The translations under genes were made by a program, and so were the position numbers. From positions 1 through 64,000 of the forward strand of contig NZ_VIGC02000012.1 in the NCBI RefSeq assembly GCF_006569185.2: 64,000 nucleotides of DNA, written 5' to 3'. The notes below the pieces were generated by a model. It saw only the letters and a list, made by a program, of their open reading frames with translations. It searched no databases and was not told the origin of the DNA. Of the stretch, positions 34,793 through 44,065 are shown piece after piece (positions within the stretch are counted from its first letter, which is position 1; each line of letters starts with the position of its first letter). The stretch is from Litorilinea aerophila (GTDB lineage Bacteria; Chloroflexota; Anaerolineae; Caldilineales; Caldilineaceae).

Positions 34793-35838
34793 GCGGACAA
34801 CAGGTCGCCCAACTGACCCCCTCCATCCACCGCTACCTGACCGCCGCGCCCACCAGCCATTTCCTGGGCCAGCCGGTGGAAATGGTAGACGCCTGGGAAG
34901 GACGGGACAACCTGCTCTGGCGGGTACGCTGCCGGGGCCAGGAGGCGGTGCTCAAGCTCTACCTGGATGCCGGCCAGGCCCGCAGCCGCCGCCAATACGA
35001 CGGCCAGCAGCTCTTCGTCGCAGATGGTCTGGCCCCCCGCCCCCTCTGGTACGACCGCTACCCCACCGGCCTCTCCCGCCAGGTGCTGATCTACGAGTGG
35101 GTGCCGGGGCAACCGGTGGACGCCCGAGACGATGGCGAGATGGTGGGGCTGGCCCAGGCGGTGGCGGCCCTCCACCGGGGCGATGTGAGCCAGGTGCGCC
35201 GCTTCTGCCCCCACCCGGTCAACCTGGACTTCTACTGGCGTATTGAACAGGGCAGCTTCGCCCAGATCCACGCCTGGCTGGATGGACTGCCCGCGCCAGA
35301 GCTGGCCCGCCTGTTTAAAAGCTGGGTAGAACGGGCCGACGCCCTGGTGGCGGAACACCTCCCCCTCTGGCAGCAGGCCGTGCCTACCCCCGTGCACGGA
35401 GACTTGAAGCTGGAGAACTGCCTGGCCCACCGGGGGCAGACGGTGCTGGTGGACTGGGAGATGTTTGGGCTGGGCGACCCGGCCCTGGAGGTGGCGCGCT
35501 TCTTGCACCACAGCCAGGCCGATTTTCCACCCCACGGCCAGGAGAGATGGCTGGACAGCTACCTGGCCGGACTGCCCCAGCCGGCCCTGGATCAGCGTAT
35601 CCAGGTCTACCGCCGCCTCCTGCCCTTCCACGATGTCTGCTACCTGCTGCTGGGACTCCAATCCCTGGAGGAAGGTTCCAGGAGCGAAGAGGCGGCCGCC
35701 TCCCGGGCGTTTCTCCAGGAGACCCTGGCGGCGGCCCTCATACGCTGTGGCACGGCTCTGGAACAGCCCGTGGACGAGGCCACGGCAGCAGCCTGGGCAG
35801 AGGCGCTCTTCCAGGCGGCCCTGGCCGATAACTTTTGA
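34789..35838 (+). CDS. Aminoglycoside-phosphotransferase-fold kinase within the trp operon
   Basis: This 349-residue protein has the APH/choline-kinase fold. The N-lobe has LLWRVRCRGQEAVLKLYLDA, the hinge region LIYEWVPGQPVD, the catalytic Brenner motif VPTPVHGDLKLENCL (His-Gly-Asp ... Asn), and the metal-binding DWE in VLVDWEMFGLGDPALEVARF. All key residues are present, so it is probably an active small-molecule kinase. Its substrate is unknown. The start overlaps the trpG stop and trpD follows 20 bases later, so it is firmly in the operon. It may phosphorylate a metabolite; a resistance role is less likely given the context. Confidence 0.88.
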
Positions 35839-35857
35839 CCTGATTGAAGGAGGACCC

Positions 35858-36901
35858 ATGTCTCAAAGTGCCATTCAAACGGCCATTCACCTGCTCTTCG
35901 CCCACCAGGATCTCACCGTGGAGCAGGCCGATGCAGCCATGAGTGAGATCATGCAAGGGGAGGCCACGCCCGCCCAGATCGGCGCGTTCCTGGCCGCCCT
36001 GCGCATGAAAGGCGAAACGGTGGACGAGATCACCGGCTGCGCCAACGCCATGAAGCGCAGCGCCGTCCAGGTTCGACCCCAGATCAACGGCGCGGTGCTG
36101 GTAGATGTGGTCGGCACCGGCGGCGACCGCAGCGGCACCTTCAACATCAGCACCACCGCGGCCTTCGTGGTGGCCGGCAGTGGTGTGAAGGTGGCCAAAC
36201 ACGGCAACCGCTCGGTCAGCAGCAAATGTGGCGCGGCCGATGTGCTGGATGCCCTGGGCGTCAACATCAACCTGACGGCAGAGCAGGCCGCAGCCTGCAT
36301 CGAAGAGGTGGGCATCGCCTTCCTCTTCGCCCCTCTCTACCACCCGGCCATGCGCTTCGCCATCGGCCCCCGCCGGGAGATCTCCGCCCGCACCATCTTC
36401 AACATCCTGGGCCCCCTCACCAACCCGGCCGACGCCAGCAACCTCCTGGTGGGCGTCTACGACCCCGCCCTGACCGAGCCCCTGGCCCGGGTCCTGGGCC
36501 AGATGGGCAAGCGGGCCGCCTACGTGGTCCACGGCGCAGACGGCCTGGACGAGCTGAGCATCACCGGCGTCAACCGGGTGAGCCACTACCGCAACGGCCA
36601 GGTCCGCACCTTTGAGCTGGACCCCGAGGCGTTGGGCCTGCCTCGGGCCGAACTGTCGGCCATCCTGGGAGGTGACGCGGCCCAGAATGCCCGCATCACC
36701 CGGGGCATCCTCAGCGGTGAAATCCATGGCCCCATGCGGGATGCCGTGCTCCTCAACGCCGCCGCGGCCCTGACCACGGAGGAGGACGACCTGAGCCAGG
36801 GGCTGGCCATGGCCCGGGAAAGCCTGGACAGCGGCGCCGCGTTGGACGTCCTGGAGCGCTTCATCCGCATGAGCCAGTCCTTTGCTGGAGACGCACCATG
36901 A
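35858..36901 (+). CDS. trpD: Anthranilate phosphoribosyltransferase
   Basis: This 347-residue enzyme joins anthranilate to PRPP. Motifs are DVVGTGGDRSGTFNISTTAA (the PRPP/glycine loop), VAKHGNRSVSSKCGAADVLD (anthranilate site and the conserved KHGNR), and RTIFNILGPLTNPADASNLL. The ATG at 35858 follows AGGAGG by 6 bases; a longer upstream frame belongs to the overlapping kinase and is rejected. The stop overlaps the start of trpC (ATGA). It is not fused to TrpG as in enterobacteria. Confidence 0.96.
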   Translation: MSQSAIQTAIHLLFAHQDLTVEQADAAMSEIMQGEATPAQIGAFLAALRMKGETVDEITGCANAMKRSAVQVRPQINGAVLVDVVGTGGDRSGTFNISTTAAFVVAGSGVKVAKHGNRSVSSKCGAADVLDALGVNINLTAEQAAACIEEVGIAFLFAPLYHPAMRFAIGPRREISARTIFNILGPLTNPADASNLLVGVYDPALTEPLARVLGQMGKRAAYVVHGADGLDELSITGVNRVSHYRNGQVRTFELDPEALGLPRAELSAILGGDAAQNARITRGILSGEIHGPMRDAVLLNAAAALTTEEDDLSQGLAMARESLDSGAALDVLERFIRMSQSFAGDAP

Positions 36902-37743
36902 GCCCATCTAAGCTGGATATTGCCAAACACAAAGGCGAGGTGCTGGACCTCATCATGGCCTGGAAACGCCAGGAGGTCCCCAAGCAGATGGAGGAAGTTC
37001 CCCTGGCCCAGGTGAAAGCCTTTGCCCACCTGGCGCCGGAGCCCCTGGACTTCGCCGGCGCCCTGACAGCCCGGCCGGGCGCCAGCCTCATCGCCGAGGT
37101 GAAGCGGGCCAGCCCTTCCAAAGGGCTGATTGCCCATGACTGGGATCCAGAGCTCATCGCCGAAACCTACGCCCGCAACGGCGCGGCGGCCATCTCCTGT
37201 CTGACCGACGCCCGCTTTTTCCAGGGCAAGCTGGCCTACCTGACCGCCATCAAGGAGCGGCTGCGGGAAATCAAGCAGCCGCTGCCGGTGCTGCGCAAGG
37301 ATTTCATCTACCACGAGTATCAGGTCTACGAAGCCCGCATGGCCGGCGCGGATGCGCTGCTCCTCATCGTCGCCGTCCTCAGCGACCGGGAGCTGCGGGA
37401 ACTCTACCAGCTCACCACCGACCTGGGCATGCAGGCCCTGGTGGAGGTCCACGACGAGGCCGAACTGGAGCGGGCCCTGGCCATCGACGCCCACATCATC
37501 GGGGTCAACAACCGGGATCTGCGCACCTTCCAGGTGGACCTGGAGAACACGGCGCGGCTGCGCGCCCTGATCCCTGCCGGCAAGGTGGTGGTGGGCGAGA
37601 GCGGCATCCGCACCCCGGACGACGTCCGCCGCATGGCCGAGATGGGCTGCGATGCCATCCTGGTGGGTGAAACCTTCTGCAAGCTCCCCCAGCAGGAGCG
37701 GGCGGCCCGGGTGCGATCCTTTGTCAAAGCCGGCCGGCGCTGA
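36898..37743 (+). CDS. trpC: Indole-3-glycerol phosphate synthase
   Basis: This 281-residue TIM-barrel enzyme closes the indole ring. Catalytic residues are visible in LIAEVKRASPSKG (Glu/Lys), PVLRKDFIYHEYQVYEARMA, LVEVHDEAELERAL, GVNNRDLRTFQVDL, and the phosphate site VVGESGIRTPDDV. Its start overlaps the trpD stop. It is monofunctional; trpF is a separate gene downstream rather than a fusion. Confidence 0.96.
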   Translation: MSPSKLDIAKHKGEVLDLIMAWKRQEVPKQMEEVPLAQVKAFAHLAPEPLDFAGALTARPGASLIAEVKRASPSKGLIAHDWDPELIAETYARNGAAAISCLTDARFFQGKLAYLTAIKERLREIKQPLPVLRKDFIYHEYQVYEARMAGADALLLIVAVLSDRELRELYQLTTDLGMQALVEVHDEAELERALAIDAHIIGVNNRDLRTFQVDLENTARLRALIPAGKVVVGESGIRTPDDVRRMAEMGCDAILVGETFCKLPQQERAARVRSFVKAGRR

Positions 37744-37779
37744 GGTGATTTCACCGCTGACCATGCCAGGAGAGGCATC

Positions 37780-38472
37780 ATGACCCTCCATCAGGAGATT
37801 CACCAGAAGATCCACGTCAAAATCTGCGGCATCACCAACCTGGCTGATGCCCGGGTGGCCATGGAGGCCGGGGCCGATCTGCTGGGCTTCATCTTCTACC
37901 CGAAATCCCCCCGCTACGTGGAGCCCGAGGAAGCGGCCCACATCGTGGCCGGGCTCCGCCAGGAGCACGACGCTGCCCGGCTGCCCCGCTTTGTGGGCGT
38001 CTTTGTGAACGAGCCCATGGGGCGGGTGGCGGCCCTCCTGGCCGAGATCGGCCTGGACTACGCGCAGCTCCACGGGGACGAAACGCCAGAGCAGGTGGCC
38101 AGCCTGCCCGGCCACGGCTTCAAAGCCCTGCGCCCGGCGGATAACCGCCAGGCCGAGGCGGAGGCAGCCCGCTTCGCGTCATTGGGCCCGGCAGATGGCC
38201 CCCGCTACCTGCTGGATGCCTACGACCCGGCAGCCTACGGCGGCACCGGTCGCCGGGCAGACTGGCAGGTGGCCGCCAGCCTGGCCCGGCGCTATCCCGG
38301 CCTGCTCCTTGCCGGCGGCCTGACCCCGGCCAACGTGGCCACGGCCGTCCAGGCGGTGGCGCCCTGGGGTGTGGATGTGAGCAGCGGCGTGGAAGCGGCT
38401 CCCGGCCGCAAGGATCACGACGCGGTGCGCGCCTTCATCCGCCAGGTCAGGCAGTCCTGGCCCGGATATTGA
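37780..38472 (+). CDS. trpF: Phosphoribosylanthranilate isomerase
   Basis: This 230-residue TIM-barrel enzyme isomerises PRA in tryptophan synthesis. Motifs are VKICGITNLADARVAMEAGA (catalytic Cys), LGFIFYPKSPRYVEPEEA, LDYAQLHGDETPEQV, the catalytic Asp region YLLDAYDPAAYGGTG, LAGGLTPANVATAV and the phosphate site WGVDVSSGVEAAPGRKDHDA. GGAGAGG lies before the ATG. It ends the trp gene run; trpB and trpA, which usually follow, are not here. Confidence 0.95.
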   Translation: MTLHQEIHQKIHVKICGITNLADARVAMEAGADLLGFIFYPKSPRYVEPEEAAHIVAGLRQEHDAARLPRFVGVFVNEPMGRVAALLAEIGLDYAQLHGDETPEQVASLPGHGFKALRPADNRQAEAEAARFASLGPADGPRYLLDAYDPAAYGGTGRRADWQVAASLARRYPGLLLAGGLTPANVATAVQAVAPWGVDVSSGVEAAPGRKDHDAVRAFIRQVRQSWPGY

Positions 38473-38490
38473 ACAGGAAACCGAGGATTG

Positions 38491-38520
38491 TAGACAGCCC
38501 TCGGGCACGTCGGTTATACT
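38491..38520 (+). promoter_or_regulatory. Promoter of the aro operon
   Basis: -35 TAGACA (38491-38496), an 18-base spacer and -10 TATACT (38515-38520), between the trpF stop and aroC. Transcription would start about 80 bases before the aroC ATG. It suggests that the shikimate genes can be transcribed independently of the T-box. Confidence 0.6.
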
Positions 38521-38607
38521 CTTCCTGACGCCAGAATGCCAGACACAGCGCACGGAGCATCCAATAGCCGTCATTGAGCTGTTTCAGCAACAGATGAGAG
38601 AAGCGCC

Positions 38608-39888
38608 ATGGAAATTTTAGGGGGTCCCCTGTTTGCGGTCGCCGGGGCCGGCGAATCCCACGGCCCGGCGGTCACCACCATTGTCTTCGGCTGCCCCCCC
38701 GGCCTCTACATCCGCCGCCAGGAGATCCAGGCTTACCTGGACCGCCGGCGGCCGGGCAGCAACAAACATGGCACGCCCCGCCGGGAAGCGGACAAGGTGA
38801 TCCTGCTCTCCGGCCTCTACCAGGAAGACCACGAGCGGCTGCTGGCCGGCGGCGAGATCGCCACCTGGGTGGACGGCGTGGAATCCCGCACCGAAGGCTA
38901 CGAGGAAGGCTTCTCCACCGGCGAACCCATCGCCGCGGTGGTGTTGTCCACCTCCAAACGCAGCGGTGACTACGCGCAGTTCGCCGGCCCCACCGGCGAG
39001 GTGCGCCCCGGTCACACCGACCTGGTCAAGTACCACAAGTCCCGGGGTTTTGTGGACGTGCGGGGCGGCGGCCGCTCCAGCTACCGCTCCACCATCTCTG
39101 ACGTCATCGGCGGCTCCATTGCCCGCCGCTTCCTGGCCGACCATTTCGGCACCGCCATCCTCTCTTCCATCAGCCAGGTGGGGCCCCTCCAGGCGCCCAC
39201 CAGCCTGGCAGAGCACTTCGGCCGCTGGCTGGCCGAACATCCCGGCCAGGCCATCCCCCAGGACGAGATCCAACGGGTGTTGGCCCGGCTGGAGGCAGCG
39301 GAGATCTACACCCTGGATGCGGACTTCGCCCACAAGGCCGGCCAGCTCATCAAACAGACCCGCATCGAGGGGGACTCCCTGGGCGCAGCGGTGGAGGTGG
39401 TGGCGGTCAACGTCCCTCCCCTGGTGGGTGAACCCCTCTACCAGAGCCTGAAGGTCCGGCTGATGGGAGTGCTGGGCGGGCTCAACGCAGTCCAGGCGTG
39501 TGAGATCGGCGCGGGCGTGGCGGTGGTAGCCCGGCGGGGCAGCGAAAACAACGACCCCATCCGCAGCACCGGCTACCAGCGCAACAGCCACGGCGGCCTG
39601 ATCGGCGGCATCACCACCGGCATGCCCCTGGTCTGCAAGGTGAGCTTCAAGCCCACCTCCACCATCGTCAAACCCCAGCAGTCGGTACGCAAGAACCTGG
39701 AGGAGATCGAGTTCCAGCTCCAAAAGGGACGCCACGACCCCTGTGTGGGCGTCCGGGCCGGCGTCACCCTGGAATCTCGCCTGGCCATCGAGCTGATGAA
39801 CGCGGTGCTCATGCACCAGGCCCAGCGGGTGGATGTCAGCCAGTTCCGCCTCTTTCCCCAGGGCGTGCCGGATCCATCGGCTCCTTGA
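38608..39888 (+). CDS. aroC: Chorismate synthase
   Basis: The 426-residue FMN-dependent enzyme makes chorismate, the TrpE substrate. Motifs are AGAGESHGPAVTTIV, LDRRRPGSNKHGTPRREADK, RPGHTDLVKYHKSRGFVDVR then GGGRSSYRST, RRGSENNDPIR (the GSE loop), HGGLIGGITTGMPLVCKVSF and the C-terminal RHDPCVGVRAGVTLESRLAI. It is longer than the common ~360-390 residues because of a segment at about 190-260 (PTSLAEHFGRWLAEHPGQAI). GAGAGAAG precedes the ATG. Confidence 0.95.
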   Translation: MEILGGPLFAVAGAGESHGPAVTTIVFGCPPGLYIRRQEIQAYLDRRRPGSNKHGTPRREADKVILLSGLYQEDHERLLAGGEIATWVDGVESRTEGYEEGFSTGEPIAAVVLSTSKRSGDYAQFAGPTGEVRPGHTDLVKYHKSRGFVDVRGGGRSSYRSTISDVIGGSIARRFLADHFGTAILSSISQVGPLQAPTSLAEHFGRWLAEHPGQAIPQDEIQRVLARLEAAEIYTLDADFAHKAGQLIKQTRIEGDSLGAAVEVVAVNVPPLVGEPLYQSLKVRLMGVLGGLNAVQACEIGAGVAVVARRGSENNDPIRSTGYQRNSHGGLIGGITTGMPLVCKVSFKPTSTIVKPQQSVRKNLEEIEFQLQKGRHDPCVGVRAGVTLESRLAIELMNAVLMHQAQRVDVSQFRLFPQGVPDPSAP

Positions 39889-39893
39889 ACACC

Positions 39894-40460
39894 ATGGCCA
39901 CGCCGCCTCTACCCGGCCAGCCCCACCTTCTGCTGCTGAAGGGCCACCCGGGCACGGGCAAGAGCACCCTGGCCCGCGCCCTGGCCCGACACCTGGGCTG
40001 GCCACTGCTGGACAAGGACGATGTGAAGGACCACACGGTCGGGTTGCCCCGGGGCAATGAGCTGGCCTACGAAATCCTGTGGCAGCTCACCGAGACCCAG
40101 CTTGTCCTCGGGCTGAGTGTGGTGGTGGATTCGCCGCTCTCCTACCCCATCGGCTATGCCACCGGCTGCCGGTTGGCTCAACGCTACAGAGCCCGCCTGC
40201 TGGTGGTGGAGACCCTCCTGGATGAGGCGACGTGGCGCCAACGCCTGGATGCCCGCCTCCCGGATGCTTCCACCCACAAGGTGAGCAGCTGGCCGGCCAT
40301 GCAGGCGTTGCTGGCCCGGTACAACGGCTGCTGGCGCTATCCCATCGCGCCCGAGCATCACCTGCCCGTGGACACCGCGCGCCCCCTGGAGGTCCAGCTC
40401 CACCAGGTGCTGGCCGCAATCCGTTCAACAGTGACCAACCCCAACGAGACAGAACCATGA
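39894..40460 (+). CDS. P-loop kinase of unknown substrate between aroC and aroKB
   Basis: This 188-residue AAA_33/zeta-toxin-like small kinase has Walker A GHPGTGKSTLARALARHLGW, then LLDKDDVKDHTVGL where an Asp is typical of the phosphate-acceptor region. The lid is LLDEATWRQRLDARL. It is a nucleotide-binding kinase rather than a second shikimate kinase, whose GDGG-type motif is absent. The ATG at 39894 lies 5 bases past the aroC stop. Its stop overlaps the aroKB start (ATGA), so all three are translationally coupled. Its role is unknown. Confidence 0.86.
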   Translation: MATPPLPGQPHLLLLKGHPGTGKSTLARALARHLGWPLLDKDDVKDHTVGLPRGNELAYEILWQLTETQLVLGLSVVVDSPLSYPIGYATGCRLAQRYRARLLVVETLLDEATWRQRLDARLPDASTHKVSSWPAMQALLARYNGCWRYPIAPEHHLPVDTARPLEVQLHQVLAAIRSTVTNPNETEP

Positions 40461-42067
40461 GCAATTTTCCTGCCACCCGCAACATCGTGCTCACCGGCTT
40501 CATGGGCACGGGCAAAACCACCGTGGGGCGTCTGCTGGCCGAGCGCCTGAACCGCCCTTTCGTGGATATGGACGACGCCATTCAGGCCCACTTCGGCAAG
40601 CCCATCCCCGACATCTTCGCCCAGGAGGGCGAAGCGGCCTTCCGGGCGGTGGAGGCAGAGCTCTGCCGGCGCTTCGCCCGGGAAGCGGGCATCGTCCTGA
40701 GCACCGGCGGCGGCGCGCTGGTCAACCCCGCCAACCGGGAGGCCCTGGCCCAAACCGGCGTCATCATCTGCCTCACCGCCTCCGTGGATGAAATTCTGAA
40801 ACGGGTGGAGCAGGCCGATGACCGCCCCCTGCTGCCCGGCAGCCAGGCTGAACGGGCCCGCCGGGTGCGTGAACTGCTCCAGGCACGGCGCCCCGCCTAC
40901 GCCGCCATCCGCCAACAGGTCGACACCACGGGCTACACGCCGGAACAGGTGGTGGAACGGGTGCTGGAAATCCTGGAGGCGGAGATGGAGGTCCCCGGCA
41001 TGACCCGTATCCCGGTCCAGGGGCCAGAGGGGAGCTACCCCATCTGCATCGGCGAGGGGCTGCTGGCCCACAGCGGGCGGCTGCTGCGTAACCGGGGGCT
41101 CCGGCCAGGGCCGGCCGCCATCGTCACCAACCCCATGATCGCGCCCCACTACGCCGCTCCCGTGGCCGAGAGCCTGCGGGAAGCTGGCTTCGAGCCCGTC
41201 ATCTGCCAGATGCCCGAGGGCGAGCAACACAAGACCCTGGAGACGGTGGCCTCGCTCTACGACCAGTTCCTGGCTGCCGGCCTGGACCGCCGCAGCCCGG
41301 TGATTGCCCTGGGCGGCGGCGTGGTGGGCGACACCGCGGGCTTTGCCGCGGCCACCTACCTGCGGGGCGTGCCCCTGGTCCAGATCCCCACCTCCCTGCT
41401 GGCCATGGTGGACTCCTCCGTGGGTGGCAAGACGGGGGTGGACCTGCCCCAGGGCAAGAATCTGGTGGGCGCCTTCAAGCAGCCGGTACTGGTCATCATC
41501 GATCCGAACGTCATGGCCACCCTGCCGGCGCCGGAATTTCGGGCCGGCCTGGCCGAGGTCATCAAACACGGCATCATCGGCGCGCCAGAGCTCTTCCGGC
41601 AACTGGAGGAGCACGGCCCCCTCAACCTGACCCAACTGGTGGCCGACGCGGTGCGGGTGAAGGTCCAGGTGGTGGAGGAAGACCCCTTCGAGCAGGGGCG
41701 TCGAGCCACCCTGAACCTGGGCCACACCTTCGGCCATGCCATCGAGCTGGTCAGCCAGTTCAGCATTCGCCACGGCGAAGGTGTGGCGGTGGGGCTGGTG
41801 GCGGCCGGGCACATGGCCGCCGACCTGGGCCTCTGTGACCGGGCCCTGGCCGACCGCATCACCCGGGTGGTGGAACGCCACGAGCTGCCCATTTCGTTAC
41901 AGGGCTATGACATCGAGGCAGTCATGGAAGCCATGGCCCACGACAAAAAGCGGGCCGGCAAGACCCTGCGCTTCGTGGTACCCTACGCCCTGGGCGATGT
42001 ACGCCTGATCGATGACCCCGGCCCCGAGGTGGTCTACCGGGCCCTGGCCCGGGTGCTCCAGCCGTAA
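40457..42067 (+). CDS. aroKB: Bifunctional shikimate kinase / 3-dehydroquinate synthase
   Basis: In this 536-residue fusion, residues 1-170 are shikimate kinase (Walker A GFMGTGKTTVG, FVDMDDAIQAHFG, FRAVEAEL, STGGGALV, RPLLPG lid). Residues about 185-536 are DHQ synthase (PEGEQHKTLETV, LGGGVVGDTAGFAAATYLRG, PTSLLAMVDSSVGGKTGVDL, RAGLAEVIKHGIIG, NLGHTFGHAIE, HGEGVAVGLV, MAHDKKRAGKTLRFVVP). The zinc ligands (Glu and two His) are all present. It performs steps 2 and 5 of the shikimate pathway in one chain. The ATG at 40457 overlaps the preceding stop; the longer upstream frame is a shadow. Confidence 0.95.
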   Translation: MSNFPATRNIVLTGFMGTGKTTVGRLLAERLNRPFVDMDDAIQAHFGKPIPDIFAQEGEAAFRAVEAELCRRFAREAGIVLSTGGGALVNPANREALAQTGVIICLTASVDEILKRVEQADDRPLLPGSQAERARRVRELLQARRPAYAAIRQQVDTTGYTPEQVVERVLEILEAEMEVPGMTRIPVQGPEGSYPICIGEGLLAHSGRLLRNRGLRPGPAAIVTNPMIAPHYAAPVAESLREAGFEPVICQMPEGEQHKTLETVASLYDQFLAAGLDRRSPVIALGGGVVGDTAGFAAATYLRGVPLVQIPTSLLAMVDSSVGGKTGVDLPQGKNLVGAFKQPVLVIIDPNVMATLPAPEFRAGLAEVIKHGIIGAPELFRQLEEHGPLNLTQLVADAVRVKVQVVEEDPFEQGRRATLNLGHTFGHAIELVSQFSIRHGEGVAVGLVAAGHMAADLGLCDRALADRITRVVERHELPISLQGYDIEAVMEAMAHDKKRAGKTLRFVVPYALGDVRLIDDPGPEVVYRALARVLQP

Positions 42068-42179
42068 GGGGGCCAGGACATTCCTGCCGGGGCCAGGGAT
42101 GGCGTGAAGGACGAAGCCCCCACAAAGGGCCACCAACCACCAAAGACCCAAGAGGGAAGACGAAGGGCAGAGTGAAACC

Positions 42180-42620
42180 ATGGCGAAGATTGCCGTCATT
42201 CACGGTCCGAACTTGAATTTGCTGGGCACGCGCGAGCCCGAGATTTACGGAACCATGACCCTGACCGACATCGACGACGCGCTGCGGACAGCGGCCGGCG
42301 CCGACCACGAGCTGCGTTCGTTCCAGAGCAACCACGAAGGGGCCCTTGTGGACTTCATCCACCAGGCCCGGGAGTGGGCGGATGGCATCCTGATCAACCC
42401 GGGCGCCTTCACCCACTACTCCTACGCCCTGCGGGATGCCATCGCCGGGGTGAAGCTGCCCACGGTGGAGGTCCACCTGAGCAACGTCCATGCCCGGGAG
42501 CCCTTCCGCCACACGTCGGTCATCGCGCCGGTCTGCGTCGGCCAGATCAGCGGCTTTGGCTGGCGCAGCTACCTGCTGGGCCTGCGTGGCCTGCTGGATC
42601 ATCTGGCCGACAGAGGGTAA
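42180..42620 (+). CDS. aroQ: Type II 3-dehydroquinate dehydratase
   Basis: This 146-residue dodecamer-type enzyme performs shikimate pathway step 3. Motifs are [18 protein letters not shown] (catalytic Arg and Tyr), [53 protein letters not shown] and the C-terminal [13 protein letters not shown]. The length is standard. The 112-base gap after aroKB holds no clear terminator. The other shikimate genes (aroA, aroE, aroG/F) are not in the window. Confidence 0.96.
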   Translation: MAKIAVIHGPNLNLLGTREPEIYGTMTLTDIDDALRTAAGADHELRSFQSNHEGALVDFIHQAREWADGILINPGAFTHYSYALRDAIAGVKLPTVEVHLSNVHAREPFRHTSVIAPVCVGQISGFGWRSYLLGLRGLLDHLADRG

Positions 42621-42636
42621 GGGATGGGGGTTAAAC

Positions 42637-44055
42637 GTGGATAGCCGTCCTTGGAAGGTGATGCGGAAGGTGATGCCGGCAGAGACGCCCCGCCCCCAAA
42701 GCGCCGGCGGAGTCGGAGGGCGACCCAGCCGCCTGATGCTGGCCCTGGTGACCTGCCTGGCCCTGGGGCTGCTCCTCGCGGCCTGTGGAAGGCGCGGCCA
42801 GACCACGCCGACGCCCCCGCCAGTGACCACAGCCGTCGCAGCCGAGAGCCCGAACCCGGCTCCGTCCACGCCCATGGTTACCCCCGCAGGCGAGTCCGCC
42901 CCTATCCTGCCCACGCCTACGTCAACCCAGGCGCCCACGCCGGTCAGCGGTCGCCTGGTACTCTGGCACAGTTGGGCCCAGGCAGATGGGGATGCCCTGG
43001 CGGCCGCGCTGGAACGCTTCCAGCAGCGCTACCCTGATGTGACGGTGGACACCCTCTTTGTGGCCGATCCGGACTTGCTCCAGAGTTACGGGGAGGCGGT
43101 CCAGGCCGGTGGCGGCCCCGACCTGGTGCTGGCCCCCAACTGGTGGCTGGGCCAGATGGTGGCGGCTGGTGTGGTGCAGCCCCTGGACGGCCTGGTGGAC
43201 GAAGCCGCCCTGCGGGATTACTGGCCCGCGGCCCTGGACAGCCTGCGCTGGCAGGGCCGCCTCTACGGGCTGCCCATCTACATGGAGCTGGTCAGCCTCT
43301 ACTACAACCGGGCCCTGGTGGATGAGGGCCGGCTGCCCAACACCCTGGACGACCTGCTGGCCCTGGCCCAGGAAGACCCACGCCAGGGCATCGGCCTGTA
43401 TCTGAGCCTCTACCACCTCTACTGGGGCATCCCGGCCTACGGCGGCCAACTGCTGGACGCCGATGGTCGAGTGGTGCTGGACCAGAACGACGGCGCAGCC
43501 CGCTACCTGGCCTGGCTGGTCCAGGCGGACCAGACGCCGGGGAACTTCATCGACCAGGACTACGGCATGCTGCTGGATCGCTTTAAGAAGGAGGAGTATG
43601 CCTTCTTCGTGGACGGGCCGTGGAGCCGGGACGAACTCCAGCAGGCCCTGGGCGAGAAGCTGGATGTCACCCTCTTGCCGGCAGGCCCGGTGGCCCCTGC
43701 GCAGCCCTGGTTGAACGCCAGCGGCTTCTTCATCAACCCCCAGGCCTCGCCTGAGCAACAGGCGCTGGCGCTCCTGTTTGCGCGGGAAGTATCCGGCCCC
43801 CTGGGCGGTCCGTCCATGGCTGGGCTGGCCCGGCGGCTGCCAGCCTTCCGGGGCGCCGAACTGGGTAACGATCCGATCCTGCAGGGCTTCTTCCGCCAGG
43901 CTGCCCATGCCCAGGCCCTCCCTGCTGTGCCGGAGATGGAGCAGGTGTGGGCCTATGGCGGGGACATGTTTCTCAAGGTGCTGGCCGGCGGTGCCGATCC
44001 AGCGCAGACGGTGGCTGAAACCAGCGCTCTGATCAACGAGGCCAACGGCAAGTAG
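42637..44055 (+). CDS. Orphan family-1 ABC solute-binding lipoprotein (sugar type)
   Basis: This protein of about 472 residues has the lipobox LLLAAC after LALVTCLALG (about residues 37-50), then a Thr/Pro-rich linker with PTPPPVTT and PTPTSTQAPTPV. The SBP_bac_1 domain starts GRLVLWHSWAQADGDALAAA, followed by GGGPDLVLAPNWWLGQMV, PIYMELVSLYYNRALVDEGR and FFVDGPWSRDELQ. It binds a sugar or similar substrate outside the cell. There is no permease nearby. The start is uncertain: GTG at 42637 has GGGGG before it, and ATG codons at 42661 and 42673 are alternatives. It starts 16 bases after aroQ. Confidence 0.87.
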   Translation: MDSRPWKVMRKVMPAETPRPQSAGGVGGRPSRLMLALVTCLALGLLLAACGRRGQTTPTPPPVTTAVAAESPNPAPSTPMVTPAGESAPILPTPTSTQAPTPVSGRLVLWHSWAQADGDALAAALERFQQRYPDVTVDTLFVADPDLLQSYGEAVQAGGGPDLVLAPNWWLGQMVAAGVVQPLDGLVDEAALRDYWPAALDSLRWQGRLYGLPIYMELVSLYYNRALVDEGRLPNTLDDLLALAQEDPRQGIGLYLSLYHLYWGIPAYGGQLLDADGRVVLDQNDGAARYLAWLVQADQTPGNFIDQDYGMLLDRFKKEEYAFFVDGPWSRDELQQALGEKLDVTLLPAGPVAPAQPWLNASGFFINPQASPEQQALALLFAREVSGPLGGPSMAGLARRLPAFRGAELGNDPILQGFFRQAAHAQALPAVPEMEQVWAYGGDMFLKVLAGGADPAQTVAETSALINEANGK

Positions 44056-44065
44056 CTGCCGGGGG

